Assembly (NCBI GenBank): GCA_035534455.1
Contig: DATLRV010000026.1
Coordinates: forward strand, 1 to 33,539
Direction of reading: 5' to 3'
Origin: JAJYVT01 sp035534455
GTDB taxonomy: Bacteria; Actinomycetota; Acidimicrobiia; Acidimicrobiales; RAAP-2
DNA length: 33,539 bases
Each line of letters begins with the position of its first letter. Within the stretch, counting starts at the first letter, position 1. Positions 1-7,541 of this stretch are shown here, piece by piece. The notes below the pieces were generated by a model, which worked only from the letters and a program-made list of their open reading frames with translations, was not told the origin of the DNA and searched no databases. The translations under genes and the position numbers were made by a program.

Positions 1-59
1 TCGTCGCCAAACCACTCCAGGAAGTCGCGCCAGTTCGCCGGGTAGTCACTCCCCGCCAC
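1..59 (-). CDS. IS1595-family-like transposase, N-terminal fragment
   Basis: Reading leftward from a GTG at 59, the frame stays open to the window edge and gives about 19 residues containing DYPANWRDFLEWFGD. This resembles the N-terminus of IS1595/ISXO2-type DDE transposases, which typically open with a DYP...F..W/RF motif just before the zinc-ribbon part. A GGAAG stretch lies about 9 bases upstream, and an in-frame stop at 93-95 limits any extension. The rest of the gene lies outside the window, so the family call rests on a very short stretch and on memory of the family. If it is right, the window begins inside an insertion sequence whose end should lie between 95 and about 210. Confidence 0.5.
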   Translation of the reverse strand, partial: MAGSDYPANWRDFLEWFGD

Positions 60-155
60 CAGATCGCTTCCGCGCCCGCCGCCGCCTGCCTCACCCACCC
101 CTACATCTTGTGGCAGGAGGAGCTAACCGACCACCCCGTTCGCACGATTGGGCCG

Positions 156-205
156 GTTGAGTTGCTTCTGCCCTGTCAAACGCGTCCCATAACGCGCAAC
201 TCAAC
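156..205. repeat. perfect 10-bp inverted repeat, 30-base loop
   Basis: GTTGAGTTGC at 156-165 is repeated as its exact complement at 196-205. It lies about 100 bases upstream of the IS1595-like transposase start. It may be part of the insertion-sequence end or a hairpin protecting the transposase from read-through; the sequence alone does not decide. Confidence 0.5.
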
Positions 206-466
206 TAAGCGCTGAGGGTGCCCCCGACCGCCGGTTACGCGAGCCACTTTGCGGTCTGCTCCATGCCGGGCGCTTACGATCGCGAGCGCTCCTCTTCGCT
301 CGTCTCAAACGCAGAACACGGTCGCCCGTCCCCGCCGTGGCCCCTCCCCGTCCCCGGTGGCCCCTCTCCGCCGGTCGCCGCCGTCCGCTCGCCGGTCCCG
401 TGGCCCCGCGCGGGGGTTTTGTCGTCGCCGGGCCGGCGGTCCTGGCCTTCTCTGACGAGTCGAAAT
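206..466. other. no gene seen
   Basis: GC-rich stretch between the putative insertion-sequence end and the tRNA-Gly 3' end. The open frames here are GC-driven and show no protein-like composition. CCCCGCGCGGGG followed by GTTTT at 404-420 resembles a weak plus-strand terminator, but there is no plus-strand gene for it to serve. Confidence 0.5.
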
Positions 467-542
467 TGGAGCGGACGACGGGACTCGAACCCGCGACCCT
501 CACCTTGGCAAGGTGATGCTCTACCAACTGAGCCACGTCCGC
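467..542 (-). tRNA. tRNA-Gly (anticodon GCC)
   Basis: The minus strand folds into a full cloverleaf of 76 bases. The acceptor stem is GCGGACG/CGTCCGC, the D-arm contains GCTCAGTTGGTAGAGC, the anticodon stem is TCACC/GGTGA around the loop TTGCCAA (anticodon GCC), the T-arm has GGTTCGAATCC, the discriminator is T, and CCA is encoded at 467-469. It is transcribed leftward, opposite to its plus-strand surroundings. Confidence 0.97.
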
Positions 543-554
543 GTGTGTCCGGAC

Positions 555-560
555 ACTCTA
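555..560 (-). promoter_or_regulatory. candidate -10 box for tRNA-Gly
   Basis: TAGAGT lies 12 bases upstream of the mature tRNA 5' end and matches TATAAT at four of six positions. It partly overlaps a perfect palindrome, GTGTCCGGACAC, at 545-556. No convincing -35 box is visible. Confidence 0.35.
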
Positions 561-602
561 CCGCGAAGCGTCGTCCGCGGCGTAACCCCAGGTACGACCG
601 CC

Positions 603-2177
603 TCAGCGGGTGGTGTCGAGGGCGGCTGCGACGAGCTCTGCCACGGCATCGTCGAGAAGCGTGGCGACCTCGTCGACGTCGGGGACGAGACGAGGGGACG
701 CCACCACGCCGAAATGGACCGTGCCCTTGTACGTCATGCTCGTGATGTTCAGCCCGACACCGTCGGCGACCGGGCCGGCCGGATAGATGGCCGACACCGG
801 ACAGCCGGCCAACCACAACGAGACGTCCGGCACGACGACACTCGACACCACGACGTTCAACGGCGGCGAGCACCGGTCGAAGAGCCGCGTTCTGCCGGCC
901 GCGCGCATGAACCCGGAGACGACGAACGGAGGCACCACCTGCAACAGGCACTCGAGGAACTCGCCGCCCGCGAGGTCCTCTTGCAGCTTCGCCACCCGGG
1001 AGGCCGTCGCCACGGCGCGCAACCTTTCGAGCGGATCGTCGAGGGTGGAGCCCAACGGAACGAGCATCCCCGAGACGGAATTGCCCATCTGCGCACGTTG
1101 AGCTGCCGGCACCGACGCACGGCCGTGGGTCGATACCGGCACGAGCGCCACAAGGGGTCTGTCGGGGAGCTCGTCGCGAGCAAGCAGGTAGCGGCGCAGG
1201 GCGCCGCCGACCGCAGCGAGGATGACCTCATTCACCGTCGCGCTGCGGTCGCGTGAAGGCGTTGGCGGAGCCACGTCCGGTGCAGCGCGCACGAGCTCGA
1301 AGTCCGAGAGGGGCACCGAGAACGTCGCGACGTGGCGGTCGCATGTCACGCTGCCGTTCAAGGAGGTGCGGGGCGCACTGAATGGTGCGGGGGGAGGCCC
1401 GAGGCCGCGGCTCGACAGCTCCCGGTTCTGTTTCGTGACGCCGACGAGGGCGTCCACGCCGCGCCGGAGCAATTCGAGCGCCGCATCGGGTTGGTGTGCG
1501 AACGACGTCGCCGCATACCGCCACACGTCGGACGCGGGCGGGTCGTGTGGCCCACCGGCAAGCGGGTGCGCGCGGTGCGACGGGTGGGGGCGTCCGGCGT
1601 GGCGCGAGCCGCGGGCGGAAGGGTAGGCACCCGCTGGGGCTCCTCGCACTCCGCCGCCTCGCCTCGGCTCGAGGTCGAGGAAGGCCGCCAGGGCCGTCGC
1701 CCCTGACACGCCGTCGAGAATCGCGTGGTGCAGCCGGGCGACCACGGCAGTACGTCCGTGGGCCAGCCCTCCGGCGACCACCATCTCCCAGAGCGGCCGG
1801 TCGAGGGGCAGCGGACGGCTGAGGACCTCGCCGATCAGCCCGTCGAGCTCGCGCCGGCCACCCGGTGCGGCGACCCGTGCCGGCCGGACGTGCGCGTCGA
1901 GATCGAATTCGGCGTCGTCGACCCAGAAGGGTCGTTGCAGACCGAGCGGGACCCGCACGGCTCGCCGCAGAAGACGCGGCACCCGGTCGAGTCGTTCACC
2001 GACGACCGCGCGGATGGTCTCGAATTGGGGGCTGGCGCGATCTCCGGGCTCGGATGCCGCGCCCGCCCCCGGGGCGTCGAGCACCAACACGCCCGCCACG
2101 TGCAGTCGGCTCGTCGACGTCTCCATTGCGAGGAAGGTCGCGTCGAGGCCGGACAGCGGCTCGATGCTCCGCCCCAC
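603..2177 (-). CDS. WS/DGAT-family O-acyltransferase
   Basis: A 524-residue protein of the bifunctional wax ester synthase/acyl-CoA:diacylglycerol acyltransferase family, which makes storage lipids (triacylglycerol or wax esters) from acyl-CoA in actinobacteria. The N-terminus (SGLDATFLAMET) and the active-site HHAILDG at residues 150-156 (HHxxxDG) are intact. The C-terminal part has the usual NVVVSSVVVPD and GLNITSMTYKG stretches, and the length is near the family norm. Translation starts at a GTG with no clear ribosome site. Its upstream neighbour dut ends 25 bases before it on the same strand, so the two may be co-transcribed. The acyl-CoA synthetase gene at 3256-5076 could supply its substrate (inference). 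Confidence 0.9.
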   Translation of the reverse strand: MGRSIEPLSGLDATFLAMETSTSRLHVAGVLVLDAPGAGAASEPGDRASPQFETIRAVVGERLDRVPRLLRRAVRVPLGLQRPFWVDDAEFDLDAHVRPARVAAPGGRRELDGLIGEVLSRPLPLDRPLWEMVVAGGLAHGRTAVVARLHHAILDGVSGATALAAFLDLEPRRGGGVRGAPAGAYPSARGSRHAGRPHPSHRAHPLAGGPHDPPASDVWRYAATSFAHQPDAALELLRRGVDALVGVTKQNRELSSRGLGPPPAPFSAPRTSLNGSVTCDRHVATFSVPLSDFELVRAAPDVAPPTPSRDRSATVNEVILAAVGGALRRYLLARDELPDRPLVALVPVSTHGRASVPAAQRAQMGNSVSGMLVPLGSTLDDPLERLRAVATASRVAKLQEDLAGGEFLECLLQVVPPFVVSGFMRAAGRTRLFDRCSPPLNVVVSSVVVPDVSLWLAGCPVSAIYPAGPVADGVGLNITSMTYKGTVHFGVVASPRLVPDVDEVATLLDDAVAELVAAALDTTR

Positions 2178-2202
2178 TTCGGAACCGCGCCCCGTGGCCC
2201 GG

Positions 2203-2655
2203 CTACCGACCGCTGTGCCCGAACCCGCCGGCGCCGCGGACCGCGTCGGGGAGGAGCGCTTCGTCCGCCGGATCGAACTCGGCCTGCACCACGGGCTGGA
2301 CGACGAGCTGGGCGATGCGGTCCCCCCGCCGCACCTCGTAGTCCTCGTTCGGGTCGGTGTTGACCAGGAGCACTGCGAGCTCTCCCCTGTAGCCCGAGTC
2401 GATCAAGCCGGGCGTGTTGAGGCAGGTGACCCCGTGTCGGAGCGCGAGCCCGCTGCGGGGCTGCACGAAGCCGGCGTAACCCTCGGGAATGGCGACGGCC
2501 ACCCCAGTCGGTACGAGCGACCGGCCCCCGCCTGCGGCCAGGAGGGCGTCGGACCTGGCGTACAAGTCGGCACCAGCGTCGCCCGGCCTGGCGTAGGAGG
2601 GCACAGGGAGGTCCGGATCGAGCCGGTGGAGCGGGATCCGCAGGAGCTGTGACAC
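2203..2655 (-). CDS. dut: dUTP diphosphatase (dUTPase)
   Basis: Hydrolyses dUTP to dUMP and pyrophosphate, keeping uracil out of DNA and feeding dTMP synthesis; a soluble trimer in this family. All five trimeric dUTPase motifs are present in 150 residues: PGDAGADLYA at 24-33, PRSGLA at 66-71, GLIDSGYRGEL at 83-93 with D86 and Y89, RRGDRIAQLVVQP at 109-121, and the glycine-rich C-terminal arm RGAGGFGHSG at 140-149. I chose GTG at 2655 because residues upstream of it in the same frame are antisense to orn and not protein-like, and because the family starts just before this point. No strong ribosome site is seen. It is divergent from orn. Confidence 0.95.
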   Translation of the reverse strand: MSQLLRIPLHRLDPDLPVPSYARPGDAGADLYARSDALLAAGGGRSLVPTGVAVAIPEGYAGFVQPRSGLALRHGVTCLNTPGLIDSGYRGELAVLLVNTDPNEDYEVRRGDRIAQLVVQPVVQAEFDPADEALLPDAVRGAGGFGHSGR

Positions 2656-2676
2656 CCCGGCGATGGTAATCCGACC

Positions 2677-2696
2677 GGGCCGGATGGCCCCTTTTT
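2677..2696 (+). terminator. terminator-like hairpin with T-run between dut and orn
   Basis: GGGCC-GGAT-GGCCC at 2677-2690 forms a 5-bp GC stem with a four-base loop, followed by one C and five T. It has the shape of an intrinsic terminator reading plus, but both genes to its left are on the minus strand, so its role is unclear. Confidence 0.35.
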
Positions 2697-2707
2697 GACC
2701 GGCCGCG

Positions 2708-2713
2708 TAGCCT
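2708..2713 (+). promoter_or_regulatory. candidate -10 box for orn
   Basis: TAGCCT (TAnnnT form) ends nine bases before the ATG of orn. There is no purine-rich ribosome site between them, so the mRNA may be leaderless or nearly so. Confidence 0.35.
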
Positions 2714-2722
2714 CTGGCGGCA

Positions 2723-3259
2723 ATGCTCGCGTGGATGGACCTCGAGATGACCGGGCTCGACCCTGCCAAGGACTGCATCGTCGAGATCGCCACCCTGCTG
2801 ACGGACGACGACCTGGTCGTGGTCGCAGAAGGTCCCGACCTCGTGGTCCGCGCCAGCCGGGGACAGCTCGACGCGATGAGCGACGTGGTGCGGGAGATGC
2901 ACACGAGATCGGGGCTCCTGGCCGCGATCGAGTCCTCGACGCTCTCCCTCGAGGCAGCCGGCGCGGCGACGCTCGAGTTCCTGCGCGCCCACATCCCCGA
3001 ACCCGGGACGGTGCCGTTGTGCGGGAACTCGATCGGCACGGACCGCCGGTTCCTCGCCGCCCACCTCCCCGAGATCGAACGGTTCTTCCACTACCGGTCC
3101 ATCGACGTGTCGACGGTGAAGGAGCTCGCCCGTCGATGGCTCCCCGACGCCCTCGCGGCCGCGCCGCACAAGCACGGCAGCCACCGTGCGATGGACGACA
3201 TCAGAGAGAGCGTCGCCGAGCTCGAGTACTACCGCCGGACGGTGTTCCAGAGCAGATGA
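2723..3259 (+). CDS. orn: oligoribonuclease
   Basis: A 3'-5' exoribonuclease of the DEDDh family that degrades very short RNAs, including the linear dinucleotides left by cyclic-di-nucleotide turnover. The 178 residues cover the whole family length. Catalytic residues are visible as D6 and E8 in WMDLEMTGLD, D107 in GNSIGTDRRFL, and H154 with D159 in HRAMDDIRESVAELEYYR. The start ATG is the only good one and follows a TAnnnT box. Its last codon overlaps the ATG of the acyl-CoA synthetase (ATGA), so the two are translationally coupled even though their functions are unrelated. Confidence 0.96.
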   Translation: MLAWMDLEMTGLDPAKDCIVEIATLLTDDDLVVVAEGPDLVVRASRGQLDAMSDVVREMHTRSGLLAAIESSTLSLEAAGAATLEFLRAHIPEPGTVPLCGNSIGTDRRFLAAHLPEIERFFHYRSIDVSTVKELARRWLPDALAAAPHKHGSHRAMDDIRESVAELEYYRRTVFQSR

Positions 3260-5076
3260 CCGACCCGGGTGAGCCGCCGGGCTCCCAGCCGGCGATCGGG
3301 GACCTCGGCTACGACGAGGCGCGCGCCCGCCTGACGGCGCCCGGACAGCTCTTCGAGATGGAGGACGTCGAGATCGGGGGTGTGCCGCTGCGGGCGTGGA
3401 AGGCCGCTCCCCCGTCGCTCCGGTCGGTCCTCGACCTCTCCCTCGGATACGGCGACGCCGACTTCCTCGTCTACGAGGACGAGCGGACGACGTACTCGCG
3501 GCACTACCGGCTCGCGGCGGCGCTCGCCCACCGGCTGCGCGGCGACCTCGGGGTGGAGAAGGGCGACCGCGTGGCCATCGCCATGCGCAACCTCCCCGAG
3601 TGGGTCGTGGTGTTCTGGGCCGCTGCCGTCGTCGGCGCGGTCGTCGTCCCGTTGAACGCGTGGTGGACCGGCGGAGAGCTCGCCTACGCGCTCGCGGACA
3701 GCGGTGCGCGGGTCGCCTTCGTCGATCCGGAACGGGCCGAGCGGATCTCGCCGCATCTCGGAGAGCTGCCGGACCTCCGACGCGTGGTGACCACCGACCG
3801 GGACGCCACCGACCGGGACGCTGCGCACGAGACTGCGACGATCGGCCCCACCTTCGCGGAGCTCCTCGGCGACGTCGCCGACGACGCCGTGCCCCCCGAC
3901 GTCGAACTCGTCCCCGAGGACGACGCCACGATTTTCTACACGTCCGGGACGACGGGGAGACCCAAGGGTGCCGTGGGGAGTCATCGGAACACCTGCACCA
4001 ACCTGATGAACCTCTTCTTCGCACAGATGATGAACCAGGCGCGCTGGGGAGAAGCGCCCGGCGACCAGGGCGACGCCCCGCAGCGCTGCTACCTGCTGAC
4101 CGTGCCGCTCTTCCATGCGACCGGCTGCCACGCGGTCCTCGTCACGAATACGGCGGCGGGATCCAAGATCGTGCTCATGCGTCGCTTCGACGCCGAACGC
4201 GCGCTCGAGCTGATCGAGAAGGAGAAGGTGACGATCTTCGGCGGGGTCCCGACCGTCGTGATGCGCGTCCTCGACTCTCCCGAGCTCGCTCGGCGCGACG
4301 TGTCGTCGGTCCGCTCCGTGTCCTACGGCGGCGCCCCGGCGCCCGCAGACCTCGTTCGACGGATCCGGGAGGCGTTCAAAACCGGGCAACCGGGCAACGG
4401 CTACGGGCTCACGGAGACGTCGGCCGCAGCTGCGTGGAACTCGGGCGCGGACTACGTTCGCAGGCCCGACAGTGTGGGACGGGTGTTCCCCGTCGTCGAC
4501 GCGACGGTCGTTCCCGAGGGGTTCTCCGGGTCCTCCCCCCCGGCGCTCGTGCCGGGCACCGCAGGCGAGCTCTGGCTGCGGGGCCCGAACGTCGTCCGGG
4601 GCTACTGGAACCGTCCGGACGACACCGCCCGGGCCATCACCACAGGGTGGCTCCACACCGGCGACGTGGCGCGCATCGACGCCGAGGGATTCGTGTACAT
4701 CGTCGACCGGTCCAAAGACGTGGTGATCCGCGGCGGTGAGAACGTCTACTCCGTCGAGGTCGAGGACGCGCTGTTCTCCCATCCGGCGGTCGCGGACTGC
4801 GCGGTCATCGGCGTCCCCCACCAGGTGCTCGGGGAAGAGGTCGGTGCGGTGGTGGTGCTGCGTCCCGGTCACAAGGTGACCGCCGACGAGCTCTCGGACC
4901 ACGTCCGCGCGCGTCTGGCGGGGTTCAACGTCCCGACGCGGTGGTGGTTCCGGCGCAGCTCGTTGCCGCGCAATCCGGCGGGAAAGCTCTTGAAGCGAGC
5001 GTTGCGCGCCGACGTCCTCGGGACGAGCGAAGGCTCGACCGAGTGGGCGGGCGATCCCACGTTGTGGGGCCGCTGA
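3256..5076 (+). CDS. class I acyl-CoA synthetase (AMP-binding)
   Basis: Activates a carboxylic acid, probably a fatty acid, with ATP to an acyl-AMP and then acyl-CoA. It has 606 residues. The ATP-binding loop YTSGTTGRPKG is at 228-238, the A5 motif GYGLTET at 382-388, the hinge region TGDVARIDAEGFVYIVDRSKD lies around 470-490, and the catalytic lysine is K577 in NPAGKLLKR. The start is the ATG overlapping the orn stop codon; longer upstream frames run through orn and are not real. Substrate length cannot be read from sequence. Its proximity to the WS/DGAT gene and an enoyl-CoA hydratase suggests fatty acid metabolism. Confidence 0.93.
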   Translation: MTDPGEPPGSQPAIGDLGYDEARARLTAPGQLFEMEDVEIGGVPLRAWKAAPPSLRSVLDLSLGYGDADFLVYEDERTTYSRHYRLAAALAHRLRGDLGVEKGDRVAIAMRNLPEWVVVFWAAAVVGAVVVPLNAWWTGGELAYALADSGARVAFVDPERAERISPHLGELPDLRRVVTTDRDATDRDAAHETATIGPTFAELLGDVADDAVPPDVELVPEDDATIFYTSGTTGRPKGAVGSHRNTCTNLMNLFFAQMMNQARWGEAPGDQGDAPQRCYLLTVPLFHATGCHAVLVTNTAAGSKIVLMRRFDAERALELIEKEKVTIFGGVPTVVMRVLDSPELARRDVSSVRSVSYGGAPAPADLVRRIREAFKTGQPGNGYGLTETSAAAAWNSGADYVRRPDSVGRVFPVVDATVVPEGFSGSSPPALVPGTAGELWLRGPNVVRGYWNRPDDTARAITTGWLHTGDVARIDAEGFVYIVDRSKDVVIRGGENVYSVEVEDALFSHPAVADCAVIGVPHQVLGEEVGAVVVLRPGHKVTADELSDHVRARLAGFNVPTRWWFRRSSLPRNPAGKLLKRALRADVLGTSEGSTEWAGDPTLWGR

Positions 5077-5191
5077 CGTCCGTCGCCCCTCGCCGTTCCT
5101 CCCGTCGCCGATCTCGCGCGGCCGGTGCCTCGCCGTGCGCGTCACGGCGCCGGCCCGAGGGCCGACGCCGAAACGGGCGGGGCGATCGGGC

Positions 5192-5827
5192 CTACTTGTT
5201 CGGCTGCGGCGTGAGGCGGAGGTAGGGCCGGAGGGTCCTGAACCCCTTGGGGAACTTGGTCTTCGCCTCGTCGTCGCTGATCGCCGGCGCGATGATCACG
5301 TCGTCGCCGTCGTTCCAGTTGACCGGGGTGGACACCTGGTAGCCCGCGGTGAGCTGCAGCGAGTCGAGCACGCGAAGGATCTCGTCGACGTTGCGGCCCG
5401 TCGAGGCCGGATAGGTGAGGGTCAGCTTCACCTTCTTGTCGGGGCCGATGATGAAGACCGAGCGAACCGTGAGGGTGTCGTTCGCGTTCGGGTGGATCAT
5501 GTCGTAGAGGTCGGCGACGCGGTGGTCCTCGTCGCCGATGACCGGGAAGTTCAACGCGCTCCCCTGGGTGTCCGCGATGTCGGATGCCCAGTCGTTGTGG
5601 GACGCCACGGAGTCGACCGAGAGCCCGATCAACTTGGTGTTGCGCTTGTCGAACTCCGCCTTCCTCTTGGCGAACGCACCCAGTTCGGTGGTGCAGACCG
5701 GCGTGAAGTCCTTCGGGTGGGAGAAGAGGATCCCCCAGCCGTCACCCAGCCACTCGTGGAGGTGGATGGTGCCTTCCGTGGTCTCCGCCGTGAAGTCCGG
5801 AGCGGTGTCTCCGAGTTGAATCGCCAT
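5192..5827 (-). CDS. 1-Cys peroxiredoxin (Prx6 type)
   Basis: Reduces hydrogen peroxide and organic hydroperoxides in the cytoplasm. The peroxidatic cysteine is C45 in SHPKDFTPVCTTEL, and it is the only cysteine in the 211 residues, so there is no resolving cysteine. The C-terminal domain (VDEILRVLDSLQLT, then TPVNWNDGDDVIIAP) is typical of the long Prx6 group. The start ATG at 5827 has a strong ribosome site, AGGAGG, six bases upstream; the longer frame upstream lacks one. It is convergent with the acyl-CoA synthetase and stands alone. Confidence 0.95.
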   Translation of the reverse strand: MAIQLGDTAPDFTAETTEGTIHLHEWLGDGWGILFSHPKDFTPVCTTELGAFAKRKAEFDKRNTKLIGLSVDSVASHNDWASDIADTQGSALNFPVIGDEDHRVADLYDMIHPNANDTLTVRSVFIIGPDKKVKLTLTYPASTGRNVDEILRVLDSLQLTAGYQVSTPVNWNDGDDVIIAPAISDDEAKTKFPKGFRTLRPYLRLTPQPNK

Positions 5828-5893
5828 ATGGACCCTCCTGATCGTGGAACTTGCCTTGGACGCTGCGTGGACACGGTGATTCTCGACCATCCG

Positions 5894-5921
5894 AGATTAG
5901 CAGTGCCCGTCCGATTGTCTA
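5894..5921 (-). promoter_or_regulatory. possible promoter of the peroxiredoxin gene
   Basis: On the minus strand TAGACA (5916-5921), which matches TTGACA at five of six positions, is followed after 16 bases by TAATCT (5894-5899). The leader to the ATG would be about 60 bases and includes the AGGAGG site. The -10 match is weak. Confidence 0.3.
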
Positions 5922-6010
5922 CCCGGCGGGTCGGCTTTTGCCCGGCGCGCGGCGGGGCCGTGGGCGCCCCGCGGCACGGCCGCCATCTCGGGCCGCGCGA
6001 TGATCCCTGG

Positions 6011-6808
6011 ATGCGCCGGGAGACCGTGGTCGTGTCCCGACACGGTCGCGTCACGGTGGTGACCATCGACCGCCCGTCCGTGCGCAACGCCGTCGACTCG
6101 GCCACCGCGGAGGGCCTGCGGGCGGCCTTCGCCGAATTCGACGCCGACCCGTCCGCGGACGTCGCCGTGCTCACCGGCTCAGGCGGGTCCTTCTGCGCGG
6201 GCGCCGACCTGAAGGCCCTTGCCGCGGGCGACCGCAGGGCGGTGCGTGCGGACGGCCCCGGCCCGATGGGCCCGACTCGGATGACGCTCGGCAAGCCCGT
6301 GGTGGCGGCGGTCGAGGGGCATGCGGTCGCCGGGGGTCTCGAGCTCGCGCTGTGGTGCGACCTCCGGGTGGCGGCGCACGGCGCGGTCTTCGGCGTCTTC
6401 TGCCGTCGCTTCGGAGTCCCGCTCGTCGACCTCGGGACGGTCCGCCTCCCTCGCCTGATCGGCCACGCCCGCGCCATGGACATGATCCTCACGGGCAGAG
6501 CCGTCGGCGCAGAAGAAGCCTTCTCCATCGGCCTCGTCCAGCGGCTCGCGCCCTCCGGCGGCGCACTCGACGAGGCGCTGGCCCTGGCGAGCGAGCTTTC
6601 GGCGTTCCCGCAGGCGTGCCTACGAAGCGACCGGATGTCGGCGATCGAGCAGTGGGCGCTCGCCGAGGGCGCGGCGGCCGCCAACGAGGCTCGCCGTGGC
6701 CGGGCGGTCGTCGAGACCGGCGAGACGCTCGCCGGGGCGCGGCGCTTCGGTGCCGGGGAGGGGCGCGGGGGCGCCGCGCTCGTGCACCGGGACGAGGCGC
6801 CTCGATGA
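6011..6808 (+). CDS. enoyl-CoA hydratase/isomerase (crotonase) family protein
   Basis: Crotonase-fold enzyme acting on an acyl-CoA thioester, probably hydration of an enoyl-CoA, 265 residues. The oxyanion-hole and CoA-binding segments are clear: SFCAGADLKAL at 60-70 and HAVAGGLELALWCDLRVA at 104-121, with E111 at one catalytic-glutamate position. The second glutamate region reads GVPLVDLGTVRLPRLIG, shortened compared with classical hydratases and with D140 in place of Glu. This variant recurs in one crotonase subgroup, so the exact reaction is uncertain. ATG at 6011 was chosen because the residues before it are not family-like. The stop codon overlaps the next ATG (ATGA). Confidence 0.9.
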   Translation: MRRETVVVSRHGRVTVVTIDRPSVRNAVDSATAEGLRAAFAEFDADPSADVAVLTGSGGSFCAGADLKALAAGDRRAVRADGPGPMGPTRMTLGKPVVAAVEGHAVAGGLELALWCDLRVAAHGAVFGVFCRRFGVPLVDLGTVRLPRLIGHARAMDMILTGRAVGAEEAFSIGLVQRLAPSGGALDEALALASELSAFPQACLRSDRMSAIEQWALAEGAAAANEARRGRAVVETGETLAGARRFGAGEGRGGAALVHRDEAPR

Positions 6809-7518
6809 CCGACGGCGCGCGCCCGACCGTGGCGGCGTTCGACTTCGACGGGACGCTCACCCACGGTGGCAGCGTGATCCGGTTCCTCGTCCGCGTCCGC
6901 GGCGTCGTCCCCGTCGCCCGCGCGCTGCTCTCGGACCTTCCGAGGCTCGCGCACGCGGCGATCGTGGGTGGCACCGCGTCCGACGACGCCAAGGAGGTCC
7001 TCTTCGCGCGCCTGCTGGCCGGCGTGCAGGTCGCCGAGTTGGACCGCATCGGCGCGGCCTTCGCCGAGGCCCATCTCCGCCGGCGACTGCGTGCCGACAC
7101 CCGGGAACGGCTCGAGTGGCACCGCAAGCAGGGACACCATGTGGTCGTCGTGTCCGCCTCCCCGGAGTGCTACGTGCGGCCGGCCGCCGCGCTGCTCGGC
7201 GCCGACGCGGCCCTCGCCACGCGCCTTGCCATGGGGGGCGACCTGCTCACCGGTCGCTACGAGGGCAAGAACTGCCGCGGAGCCGAGAAGTACGCACGAC
7301 TCATGGGGTGGATCCGCTCACAGGGGCTCGGGGCCGCACACCCGGTACTCTGGGCCTACGGCAACAGCCGGGGGGACCGTCGCCTGTTGGAGGCCGCCGA
7401 CCATGGCGTGGACGCCGGCAGGCTCGGCCGTTTCGGCCGCTTGCGCGCCTTCCCACGCCTGGGGAAGGTGGCCGGGCTGTCCGGTCCTGTCGAGCGGCAC
7501 GCCCGGGGGAGCCGGTGA
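6805..7518 (+). CDS. HAD-IB family phosphatase
   Basis: A 237-residue haloacid dehalogenase-type phosphatase of the SerB-like IB group. Motif I is DFDGTLT with nucleophile D13 and general acid D15, motif II is VVVVSASPE, and motif IV is YGNSRGDRRLL. A helical cap lies between motifs I and II. Substrates in this group include phosphoserine, lysophosphatidic acid and other phosphomonoesters; the sequence does not say which. It is translationally coupled to the enoyl-CoA hydratase by a 4-base overlap, which hints at a lipid-linked substrate (inference). The last ~40 residues are basic and leucine-rich. Confidence 0.88.
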   Translation: MTDGARPTVAAFDFDGTLTHGGSVIRFLVRVRGVVPVARALLSDLPRLAHAAIVGGTASDDAKEVLFARLLAGVQVAELDRIGAAFAEAHLRRRLRADTRERLEWHRKQGHHVVVVSASPECYVRPAAALLGADAALATRLAMGGDLLTGRYEGKNCRGAEKYARLMGWIRSQGLGAAHPVLWAYGNSRGDRRLLEAADHGVDAGRLGRFGRLRAFPRLGKVAGLSGPVERHARGSR

Positions 7519-7541
7519 GCGGCAGCCGGTAGAACGGGGGG

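Noticed and set aside
404..420. Possible terminator CCCCGCGCGGGG plus T-run
   Set aside because: It points to the plus strand where no gene precedes it, and tRNA-Gly is transcribed the other way.
3229..5145. Long minus-strand frame opposite the acyl-CoA synthetase
   Set aside because: Composition mirrors the synthetase codons (His/Arg/Asp-rich) and the opposite strand has full motif support.
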